This document shows, piece by piece, positions 6,306 through 14,187 of a DNA stretch of 33,917 nt (its first letter is position 1; each line of letters starts with the position of its first letter). Source of the stretch: a virus. A program made the translations under genes and the position numbers. The notes under the pieces are model-generated. The model worked only from the letters and a program-made list of their open reading frames with translations, searched no databases and was not told the DNA's origin. The DNA lies in the IMG/VR virus record IMGVR_UViG_3300028393_000206, positions 1 to 33,917 of that record; one strand, written 5' to 3'.

Positions 6306-6608
6306 ATGTCCGCTCAATACAGTGATCGTAGTCCGTGGTCAACCACACCAATAACTAGAAATCATCTTGACATTTTAAAAATTAGAACAGTCAGTGCAGA
6401 GTCTGATGATTTTTTATATACTATACAGCCCCAATATAATCTCAGACCAGATTTATTAGCTTACGATTTATATGGTGACTCTGCGCTATGGTGGGTGTTT
6501 ATACAACGCAACTTAGATATTTTACAAGATCCTATTTTTGATTTTACTGCTGGCACACAGATTTATATTCCAAAAAATAGTAGCCTCACAGAAATTTTAG
6601 GAATTTAA
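6306..6608 (+). CDS. gp53: Baseplate wedge subunit gp53
   Basis: This 100-aa protein matches the gp53 family, which ties neighbouring baseplate wedges together around the hub. Characteristic features are the start YSDRSPWSTTPITRNHLDIL, the Tyr/Arg segment YTIQPQYNLRPDLLAYDLYG (about 38-57), WWVFIQRN (62-69) and the closing LysM-like piece TAGTQIYIPK (about 81-90). It is shorter than T4 gp53 (roughly 200 aa), as I recall for marine T4-like versions. The ATG lies 1 nt after the preceding stop, with AGGA about 10 nt upstream inside the gp48-like gene, so it is co-translated in the baseplate operon. Confidence 0.88.
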   Translation: MSAQYSDRSPWSTTPITRNHLDILKIRTVSAESDDFLYTIQPQYNLRPDLLAYDLYGDSALWWVFIQRNLDILQDPIFDFTAGTQIYIPKNSSLTEILGI

Positions 6609-6609
6609 T

Positions 6610-8751
6610 ATGGCAACTTCTATGAATGATCGTGAAGTTACGTCAACAGCAAGCTCGCCTGTACAAGTAACTAAACCTGCAACACCTGTTGCATCTGGTG
6701 CAGTTTCTGCACTAGCGGCTGGTGCCAGTATTGCTTCTAAATTATTTGGAGGTGCTTCTGGTTTTAAATTGCCTCTAGCAAACCCATTACACAAATATGC
6801 AAGTTATACACAGATTTTTACATTAGCATGTATGGGTTCACAAGACATGGCCAATCCTAGTCAAACATTTTTGGCCGGAGGCACACTGCCTATAATTTTA
6901 AAAACACAAGGTAGTCCGACTAACCGAATTAAAACACCGTATGGTGCATTTGATTTTTTCATGGATGATGTACAAATTAAAAGCATTTACGGATTTTCAC
7001 AAGGCACGGGCAATTCAAATGCTACACTATTTGATTTTACAGTATCAGAACCATATAGTATGGGTATGTTTACGATTGCTTTGAATGTTGCCGCACAGAA
7101 CAAAAAATACAGCAGTTTTCTTGATGCAAATTTTTTATTAAAAATTGAATTTAAAGGTGAAGATCAATTGGGTAATATGGTATCAATACCAAAAACTACA
7201 AAATTCTTGCCTATAAAATTTAGGAAAGTAGATATGAGTGTTACTGAATCAGGCGCTACTTATAAATGCCAAGCTCATGCATCATCGGACGGCGCCCATA
7301 ATCAATCAAATGCAAAATTATTAACTAATATTACTATTAAAGGAAGCAGTGTAATAGAAATGCTACAGCGCGGCCCTGATAGTTTACAATCGGTGGTTAA
7401 CAGAAGATTGCGAGAAACTGCATTTCAAGCAGAAGTTAAAGTAGCAGACGAAATAGTAATAATATTTCCAGATTCAAATACAAATCTTGTATCCTCTACA
7501 CCTGGCGAAGATGAAAATGAAAGCGCCGGCAGACCCACTCCTAGAATTGCAAAGAAAACTAAAGTAGATGTTAATGAAGATACAAAACTATTTGGTTCTT
7601 TAAATTTAAGCCGTGGTAAAAACGACACATTAATACAATCACAAGTTAATGCGATCGGAGCTTCTCAATTAACTTACGATGAAAAGATAAAGCCAGCAAG
7701 ATCTACTACACCAAATACCGGCGCTGTGACAACCGAAGCAGGAACGCAAGATCCAACTAAACTTACAACTAATTCTAAAATTGCTGAATTTAGTTTACCT
7801 CAGGATAGCACTATACAAAATGCAATCAATCAAGTGTTGTATGCAAGTGAATATGCTGTTAATTCTATTAAGACCCCGGGTGATAATAACGGTATGAAAA
7901 AATGGTGGAGAATTGAAACTGGCGTGTATGATATCGATACTGCTGTTAATAATCCTAAAACAGGTTCCAAACCAAAATTATTTGTTTATAAAGTTGTTCC
8001 ATACATGTACCACGAAACAGCAATGCCTGTGCCAGGATCTTCTAGTCCTAGTTTTTCAAATTTATTAGATCAATGTGTTAAAGTTTACAACTATATTTTT
8101 ACTGGAAAAAATCAAGATATTTTAAAATTTAATCTTGATTTTGATAGTAAATTTTTAGTTGCAATAACAAATGGACTTGCTGAGAGCGAAAACAAAAATG
8201 CTGGAGTTACTCCACAAGAAGGAGATGCTCCAAAGAAAACCGGCGATGGCGGAATTAATTATCGTTCAGTTTATACAGCTACACATACCACCAATGAAGG
8301 TATGGGCGCAGGAGGCGCATCGAGCCCAGAAGAACATTCGGTTAGATTATTGGCAGATGCATTGGTACACGGTTATGATATACAAAATCTTGAAATGGAT
8401 ATCGTCGGAGATCCGTATTATCTAACAGGTAACGGATTAGGAAATTATAGTTCGCCAGCTGACCCGCAGTATATGAATATCAATCAAGACGGCAGTATTA
8501 ATTACCAAAACGGCGAAGTAGATATAGCTATAAATTTTAAAACACCACTAGACATAAATTCAAGTACAGGTCTTTTCAATATGGCAGGTAAAAGAATTGG
8601 CGAATTTAGTGGGCTATACAAATTAAGAACAATAACTCACAAATTTAAAGGTGGAGAATTTACACAAACTATAATTGCCGCCCGCCGCCCACTTACTGCT
8701 ACCGATGCTAAACGAATCACATTTAAACTTCAACAACTAAAGGCAAAATAA
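6610..8751 (+). CDS. Probable baseplate hub protein (gp27 analogue), 713 aa
   Basis: This large structural protein sits between gp53 and gp5, where the hub partner of gp5 would be expected. After a low-complexity Ala/Ser/Thr N-terminus (about 1-55) comes a conserved-looking segment (YTQIFTLACMGSQDM near 64-79; KTPYGAFDFFMDD near 108-120; LKIEFKGED near 177-185). The C-terminus has hub-type signals: LEMDIVGDPYYLTGNG (about 595-610) and YKLRTITHKFKGGEFTQTI followed by ARRP (about 673-695). These resemble the last domain of gp27, gpD and XkdQ-type hub proteins that hold the spike. Direct homology to T4 gp27 is not obvious by eye, so the assignment rests on C-terminal motif similarity plus gene order. 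AGGA is 7 nt before the ATG; the stop overlaps the gp5 ATG by 1 nt. Confidence 0.6.
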   Translation: MATSMNDREVTSTASSPVQVTKPATPVASGAVSALAAGASIASKLFGGASGFKLPLANPLHKYASYTQIFTLACMGSQDMANPSQTFLAGGTLPIILKTQGSPTNRIKTPYGAFDFFMDDVQIKSIYGFSQGTGNSNATLFDFTVSEPYSMGMFTIALNVAAQNKKYSSFLDANFLLKIEFKGEDQLGNMVSIPKTTKFLPIKFRKVDMSVTESGATYKCQAHASSDGAHNQSNAKLLTNITIKGSSVIEMLQRGPDSLQSVVNRRLRETAFQAEVKVADEIVIIFPDSNTNLVSSTPGEDENESAGRPTPRIAKKTKVDVNEDTKLFGSLNLSRGKNDTLIQSQVNAIGASQLTYDEKIKPARSTTPNTGAVTTEAGTQDPTKLTTNSKIAEFSLPQDSTIQNAINQVLYASEYAVNSIKTPGDNNGMKKWWRIETGVYDIDTAVNNPKTGSKPKLFVYKVVPYMYHETAMPVPGSSSPSFSNLLDQCVKVYNYIFTGKNQDILKFNLDFDSKFLVAITNGLAESENKNAGVTPQEGDAPKKTGDGGINYRSVYTATHTTNEGMGAGGASSPEEHSVRLLADALVHGYDIQNLEMDIVGDPYYLTGNGLGNYSSPADPQYMNINQDGSINYQNGEVDIAINFKTPLDINSSTGLFNMAGKRIGEFSGLYKLRTITHKFKGGEFTQTIIAARRPLTATDAKRITFKLQQLKAK

Positions 8752-10217
8752 TGACAATGAATCCTAATCTAAGTGATCAACGGCAAGTCGTTAAAACTTC
8801 TCCGTTAATTAAAAATAATCCAGGCCCTTTTTTAGCAAGGGTTGTAATAAATCATGATTCAAACTATGACGGAACAATTCGTGTACAAATACTCCACGAA
8901 GGGTCAACTGGAAATCAAGTCGCTGGCGAATTAGTTACTTGTTATTATATGAGTCATTACTGGAGCGGAACACCAAAAACATTTAACGGTACTGCAAATA
9001 CATTTCAGGACACACAAAAATCTTGGGGGTTATGGATACCAACACCTGAAATAGGGTCCGTTGTTATTGTAATTTATATAGAAGGTAATAGTGGAAAAGC
9101 ATATTGGTTAGGGGGTGTCATACATTCTAACTATGATCAAAATAAAAATTTTGCAGTTCCTGACAAGGCCGCAACAACGTATAATATTGAAGATAATGGT
9201 AAACGATTACCAGTTTCAGAATGGAACGAAAGTGTAACAGAGCCTGGCCCGCCTGATACAGAAAAACTAAAACCAGTTGATCCTATATCAAAGATATTTG
9301 AAATGCAAGGGTTATTAGAAGATGATATCAGAGGAATTACATCAACTAGTTCTAGAAGAGAAAGTCCAAGTAGCGTGTTTGGATTTAATACTCCAGGCCC
9401 TCTCGATTATACAAGTCCTAAAAAAGATATAGGTACAGTAGACGATACTAGTTTAGCATTTGTACATAGATTAGGCGGCAGTTCGTTTGTAATGGATGAC
9501 GGTGATAAAAAGTATTTTAGAAAAACGCCTGCCAGCGACGGCCCACCGGAATATGTAAAAGGTATTGACGGCGGCGGCGATAACAGGATACCTCATAATG
9601 ATCTTGTAAGAATCCGTACTCGTACAGGTCATCAAATACTTTTACACAATAGCGAAGATTTAATTTATATTGGAAATGCCAGCGGAACAACTTGGATAGA
9701 ATTAACTAGTAACGGTAAAATTGATATTTTTGCTGAAGATAGCATTAGCATACACACTAGTAACGATTTGAATATTCGAGCCGACAGGGATATAAATTTA
9801 GAAGCTGGCAGAAATGTTAATATTAAAGCTGTAAAAACTCACATAGAAAGTACACTTAATACTGAAATTTATTCTAAAGCTGACACTGTTATTACATCTG
9901 AACAACTATCACATATTAATTCAGGAACAGAGCACAGAGAAACTGCCGGAAAGATTTATATGAATAGTAAAGCAAACGAAGCAGATAAAGCAATAGAATT
10001 ACCAATATATACTATTCCTACAGAGACCGACGGCATTGAACTAGATTCTATATTGTTGCGTATTCCAACACACGAGCCCTGGCCGTTTCACGAAAATTTA
10101 AAACCAGAAGATTTTCTTCCTGATATGACTGACATCACAACAGGAACTGCACCTCAAATACCGCCATCATGGATGACGTATACTGCTCCTGATGATACAT
10201 TTAAACAAGGAAAATAA
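8751..10217 (+). CDS. gp5: Baseplate spike protein gp5, without lysozyme domain
   Basis: In T4, gp5 is the cell-puncturing spike: an OB-fold domain that binds the hub, a lysozyme domain and a triple beta-helix. Here (488 aa) the OB-fold is clear: FLARVVINHDSNYDGTIRVQ (about 27-46), WGLWIPTPEIGSVVIVIYIE (about 91-110) and AYWLGGVIH (about 116-124). After a Pro-rich linker with a VHRLGGSSFVMDDGD segment comes the gp5/VgrG-type helix with regular short beta repeats (GHQILLHNSEDLIYIG; WIELTSNGKIDIFAEDSISI; DLNIRADRDINLEAGRNVNI, about 290-375). No segment matches the T4-lysozyme fold, so puncturing without muralytic activity, or a separate lysin, is implied. The first of two ATGs (8751, 8757) fits AAAGG at 8 nt. 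It is followed 2 nt later by gp25. Confidence 0.88.
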   Translation: MTMNPNLSDQRQVVKTSPLIKNNPGPFLARVVINHDSNYDGTIRVQILHEGSTGNQVAGELVTCYYMSHYWSGTPKTFNGTANTFQDTQKSWGLWIPTPEIGSVVIVIYIEGNSGKAYWLGGVIHSNYDQNKNFAVPDKAATTYNIEDNGKRLPVSEWNESVTEPGPPDTEKLKPVDPISKIFEMQGLLEDDIRGITSTSSRRESPSSVFGFNTPGPLDYTSPKKDIGTVDDTSLAFVHRLGGSSFVMDDGDKKYFRKTPASDGPPEYVKGIDGGGDNRIPHNDLVRIRTRTGHQILLHNSEDLIYIGNASGTTWIELTSNGKIDIFAEDSISIHTSNDLNIRADRDINLEAGRNVNIKAVKTHIESTLNTEIYSKADTVITSEQLSHINSGTEHRETAGKIYMNSKANEADKAIELPIYTIPTETDGIELDSILLRIPTHEPWPFHENLKPEDFLPDMTDITTGTAPQIPPSWMTYTAPDDTFKQGK

Positions 10218-10219
10218 AC

Positions 10220-10657
10220 ATGTCCTCAACTCTATACGATAAAATTACATTAGCCGCAGTTCCAAAAAAAATAGACCCTGTACCACAAGCATATAAAGGA
10301 TTTAGTACAATAAATCCAAATTCTCAAAGTTATTCGTTATATGATTTAGAATTAATTAAACAAGATTTATTAAATCAATTTCATGTCCGTCGCGGCGAAA
10401 GACTAATGAATCCAACATTTGGAACAATTATTTGGGATCTGTTGTTTGAACCAATGACAGAGCAACTTAAAGAACAGATAGTATCTAATGTAAATGAAAT
10501 TATAAATTATGATCCTAGGCTGGTAGCTCAAAATGTTGTAGTCACTACCTATCAAAGTGGTATTCAGATAGAGTGTACGCTGAAATACCTGCCCTACAAC
10601 ATTCAACAAAGTATGCAAATTAGGTTTGACCAAGCAAATGGCTTACTGGCAACTTAA
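10220..10657 (+). CDS. gp25: Baseplate wedge subunit gp25
   Basis: This 145-aa protein belongs to the GPW/gp25 family, which forms the wedge core with gp6 and gp53 and helps nucleate the sheath. Evidence is the central signature LLNQFHVRRGERLMNPTFG (about 50-68), the WDLLFEPMT motif with the conserved Glu-Pro (about 72-80), LKEQIVSNVNEIINYDPR (about 83-100) and a closing pair of strands (VVVTTYQSGIQIECTLKYLP). Length is similar to T4 gp25 (132 aa). AAGGA lies about 8 nt before the ATG at the very end of gp5. After its stop there is a 47-nt gap holding a second late promoter. Confidence 0.93.
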   Translation: MSSTLYDKITLAAVPKKIDPVPQAYKGFSTINPNSQSYSLYDLELIKQDLLNQFHVRRGERLMNPTFGTIIWDLLFEPMTEQLKEQIVSNVNEIINYDPRLVAQNVVVTTYQSGIQIECTLKYLPYNIQQSMQIRFDQANGLLAT

Positions 10658-10662
10658 TATAC

Positions 10663-10686
10663 GTACATATTAAAAATCAATAAATA
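10663..10686 (+). promoter_or_regulatory. Late promoter before gp6
   Basis: GTACAT (10663-10668), 11 bp, ATAAATA (10680-10686). The 15 bases TACGTACATATTAAA at its upstream end are identical to those before 5330, so the two promoters look like copies. The start site is expected near 10692; AGGA (10695-10698) lies 6 nt before the ATG at 10705. It gives gp6 and the giant gene their own late transcript. Confidence 0.78.
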
Positions 10687-10704
10687 TTGATAATAGGATA
10701 AAAG

Positions 10705-13700
10705 ATGAGCGCAACAGATAGACAAAATAGACTGCTAGTATCTAAAGATTGGACTAAGATTTACCAATCTTTCCGTAATGCCGACTTCCAAAGTTACGAC
10801 TTTGAGAACATCCGTAGAAGCATGATCGACTATCTACGCCAGAACTTTCCAGAAGATTTTAACGACTATATCGAGTCTAGCGAATACCTTGCCCTAATCG
10901 ATCTTATTGCCTACTTGGGCCAAAGCATAGCTTTCCGCGTCGACTTAAACGCTCGCGAAAACTTCTTAGAGCTTGCAGAACGCCGTGATAGCGTGTTACG
11001 TCTAGCACGTATGCTTAGTTATAATGCTAAACGCAATCAAGCGGCTAAAGGCTTATTAAAGTTTACAGCATTGCAAACTACACAAAATGTTTTGGACTCA
11101 AACGGTCGAAATTTATCTAATCAAGTCATCAGCTGGAATGATAGTTCTAATAATAATTGGTACGATCAATTTATTTCTATTATGAATGCGGCATTTCCGT
11201 CATCACAGCAGTTTGGAAATCCAGCAGATAAAGCTACAATATACAGTGTACCAACAGAACAATATCGATTTAACAGTACAAATACTTCTGTTCCAGTATT
11301 TGGATTTAGTAAAACTGTTAATGGATCAAAAATGGATTTTGAAGTTACTAGTACTACCTTTACGGGACAGGACTACATCTACGAAGAAACTCCTAAAATT
11401 GCCAATACAATGGCATGCATTTATAAAAATGACGGACAAGGATCTGCAAGTGTTAATACTGGATTTTTCTTTAATTTTACACAGGGTAATTTAAATCAAG
11501 GATCATTCACAATTAGTCAACCAAGTACTAGTGAATCGGTCGATATAGATTCTACTAGTATTAACGATACCGATGTATGGTTATACAAAGTTGATCAACG
11601 AGGAATCGAATCTGAGTTATGGACCCAAGTTCCTAACTTAACTGGCAATAATATTATCTATAATAGCCTTAATAAATCGATCAAAAATATTTATAAAGCA
11701 ATAACACGAGCAGGCGATCGTATTAGCATTACATTTAGTGATGGCACATTTGGAAATATTCCATTAGGTACCTTTAGCCTTTACTATAGAATTAGCAACG
11801 GTCTATCATATACTGTTAACCCTCAGGATATCCGCGGGGTAACTCTTACAATACCATATGTGTCTAGCGTTGGTCAGGCAGAACAATTAACAATTACATT
11901 GGGTTTACAAACAAGCGTTAACAATAGCTCTCCAACTGAGTCTAGTGATCTTGTTAAATCAAATGCTCCTGCAACTTATTATACACAAAATCGGATGATT
12001 ACCGCAGAGGACTATAACATTAGTCCGTTGTCGACAAATCAAGAAATTGCAAAGATTAAATCTGTTAACAGGAGCTCAAGCGGTATTAGTAGATATCTTG
12101 ATTTAATTGACCCAACCGGCAAATATAGTAAAACTAATTTATTTGCAGACGATGGTGTTTTATACCAAGAAATTTATACAGCAGACAATGCATTTACCTA
12201 TGCTAGTAGAACCGATGTTCAAGGAATTATTGTTAATAACATATTTGAAATTTTAGAAGATCCTAATTTAAGAAATTTCTACTATTCTAAATTTACAAAT
12301 ATTAGTACAGCATTATTGGATATTTCTTGGTATAATGTTACTACAGATACTGCATTTTCTAGTGGATACCTTGGATCGACAATAGATAAACGACCGTATT
12401 TGTTATCTAGTTATACTAATACTGCATTGAAATATGCGGCTACTGGGTCTTTAATAAAATTTATAGCTCCACAAACTGCCAACGGCGACGAGCAAGTATT
12501 TGATAAAAATAATAATAACGCATTAATTTTAAAAACAATTCCTGCTAGATCTAATACAAGCGATTATTTGTGGGCCGAAATTGTGTCAGTTGCAGGAGAC
12601 GGCACAGCAGGTGGCCTTGGCACATTATTATCAGGCGAAGGCCCAGTCGCTTTAAATGATTCAGTACCTACAGGAGCCATAGCTACAAGAGTTGTTCCTG
12701 TTTGGAAAACTATTATCGAACCCGATGTCATTACAACAATGATAGATTTAATAATGGGTAATAATCCATTTGGCCTCCGCTTTGATATTAATACACAAAC
12801 TTGGAAGATAATATTTCAATCAAATCTAGATTCAACCAGTCAGTTTAGTTTAAGTAAACAGGGTGATATAACTAATTTACAATTAGATGCTAGCTGGTTG
12901 CTATTGTTTATTACAGACACTATCACATATACAGTAACAACAAGAAAACTACGCTATATTTTTGAAAGCGCGGCCCAAATACGATTCTATTTTGATAATG
13001 TTGATAGAATATATGATAATGTTTCTGGTAAGTTGTTAACGGATTCTATTAATATATTGGGCATAAACACTAAACCAAATCTAGCAGAATCGTTTACATT
13101 TGACCAGATGTTTAAAATTACTAATCAGTTTATAGGATTAGATGGATATATTGATACTAAAAAAATTATTATAACATTTAATGATAAGAATAATACCGGA
13201 GTAGTACAAGACCCTGAGACGTTTGACAATGTTGTTATTCCAACAACAACTGCTAGTTTAGCATCTCAGTATATAATTTTAGAAAAATACTTAGTTGAAA
13301 CCGGTCAAGAAGATTATCGATATGTTACTAATATTGATAGTAAGGTAATAATACTTACTACACAACCTAAATCTTTTTCTCAGTATAATAATGGACAGTA
13401 TTTTTACTTCATAGATGTTGATACTGTGGCAAAGTATAATGCAACTACATCAGATTTAATTCCTAGTTTAGATTATAGAGTGTTTTTAGGACGAGATAAT
13501 CTTAAATTCCAGTACACACATAATGCTAGCGACACACATAGAATTGACCCAGGTGTTAGTAATATTATGGATGTATTTGTATTAACTAATAATTACGATA
13601 TATTGTTTAGACAATGGTTGGGCGATGTTACAACAACTAAACCGTTGCCTCCGAGTAGCGATGAATTAAACAGTACACTTGCTCCTAAATTAAATTTAAT

Positions 13701-14187
13701 TAAATCAATTAGTGACGAAATTATATATCACCCAGTCAAGTACAAAGTGTTATTTGGATCTAAAGCTGAGAAAAATTTACAAGCACAATTTAAAGTCATT
13801 GTTAATAGATCAGTAGTAACATCTGATAACGATATAAAAACACAAATTTTAATAGCAATGAACAACTTTTTTGCGTTAGGTAACTGGGATTTTGGCGATA
13901 CATTTTACTTTACGGAAATGGCCAGCTACATTACTTCGCAAGTGAGCCCGGCAATTGTTAATTTTGTAATCGTCCCTGCCGGCAATTCGTTATCTTTTGG
14001 CGGATTGTTTGAAATTACAGCTGGCCCGGATGAAATTTTTATTAGCGGCGCAACTATTGATAATATTGATATAGTACCTTCTATAACATCTACAATTATC
14101 AATAGTATAGGAAATATTACAGTGAAATCAAATGCAATTGCAGTGCAATCATTAACAAGCTCAGCTTACGGATCATCTAATGTCTGA
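10705..14187 (+). CDS. gp6: Baseplate wedge subunit gp6 (baseplate-J-like), long form
   Basis: gp6 dimers form the inner ring of the T4 baseplate. The N-terminus is typical: residues about 18-36 (YQSFRNADFQSYDFENIRR), DYLRQNFPEDFNDYIESSEY (about 43-62) and LIAYLGQSIAFRVDLNAREN (about 68-87). The C-terminus has the J-like dimerisation part (VNRSVVTSDNDIKTQILIAM; FALGNWDFGDTFYFTEMASY). At 1,160 aa it is much longer than T4 gp6 (about 660); the extra length is in beta-rich mid-regions (about 500-950). The first 110 codons use more C-ending codons than the rest. The gene has its own late promoter and ribosome binding site, and its stop overlaps the giant gene by 8 nt. Confidence 0.92.
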   Translation: MSATDRQNRLLVSKDWTKIYQSFRNADFQSYDFENIRRSMIDYLRQNFPEDFNDYIESSEYLALIDLIAYLGQSIAFRVDLNARENFLELAERRDSVLRLARMLSYNAKRNQAAKGLLKFTALQTTQNVLDSNGRNLSNQVISWNDSSNNNWYDQFISIMNAAFPSSQQFGNPADKATIYSVPTEQYRFNSTNTSVPVFGFSKTVNGSKMDFEVTSTTFTGQDYIYEETPKIANTMACIYKNDGQGSASVNTGFFFNFTQGNLNQGSFTISQPSTSESVDIDSTSINDTDVWLYKVDQRGIESELWTQVPNLTGNNIIYNSLNKSIKNIYKAITRAGDRISITFSDGTFGNIPLGTFSLYYRISNGLSYTVNPQDIRGVTLTIPYVSSVGQAEQLTITLGLQTSVNNSSPTESSDLVKSNAPATYYTQNRMITAEDYNISPLSTNQEIAKIKSVNRSSSGISRYLDLIDPTGKYSKTNLFADDGVLYQEIYTADNAFTYASRTDVQGIIVNNIFEILEDPNLRNFYYSKFTNISTALLDISWYNVTTDTAFSSGYLGSTIDKRPYLLSSYTNTALKYAATGSLIKFIAPQTANGDEQVFDKNNNNALILKTIPARSNTSDYLWAEIVSVAGDGTAGGLGTLLSGEGPVALNDSVPTGAIATRVVPVWKTIIEPDVITTMIDLIMGNNPFGLRFDINTQTWKIIFQSNLDSTSQFSLSKQGDITNLQLDASWLLLFITDTITYTVTTRKLRYIFESAAQIRFYFDNVDRIYDNVSGKLLTDSINILGINTKPNLAESFTFDQMFKITNQFIGLDGYIDTKKIIITFNDKNNTGVVQDPETFDNVVIPTTTASLASQYIILEKYLVETGQEDYRYVTNIDSKVIILTTQPKSFSQYNNGQYFYFIDVDTVAKYNATTSDLIPSLDYRVFLGRDNLKFQYTHNASDTHRIDPGVSNIMDVFVLTNNYDILFRQWLGDVTTTKPLPPSSDELNSTLAPKLNLIKSISDEIIYHPVKYKVLFGSKAEKNLQAQFKVIVNRSVVTSDNDIKTQILIAMNNFFALGNWDFGDTFYFTEMASYITSQVSPAIVNFVIVPAGNSLSFGGLFEITAGPDEIFISGATIDNIDIVPSITSTIINSIGNITVKSNAIAVQSLTSSAYGSSNV

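Noticed and set aside
10652-10680. Minus-strand early-type promoter opposite the gp6 late promoter
   Set aside because: TTGATT is present but the matching -10 (TTAAGT) is poor and no minus-strand gene follows. It is probably a by-product of copying the promoter segment from the 5280 region.
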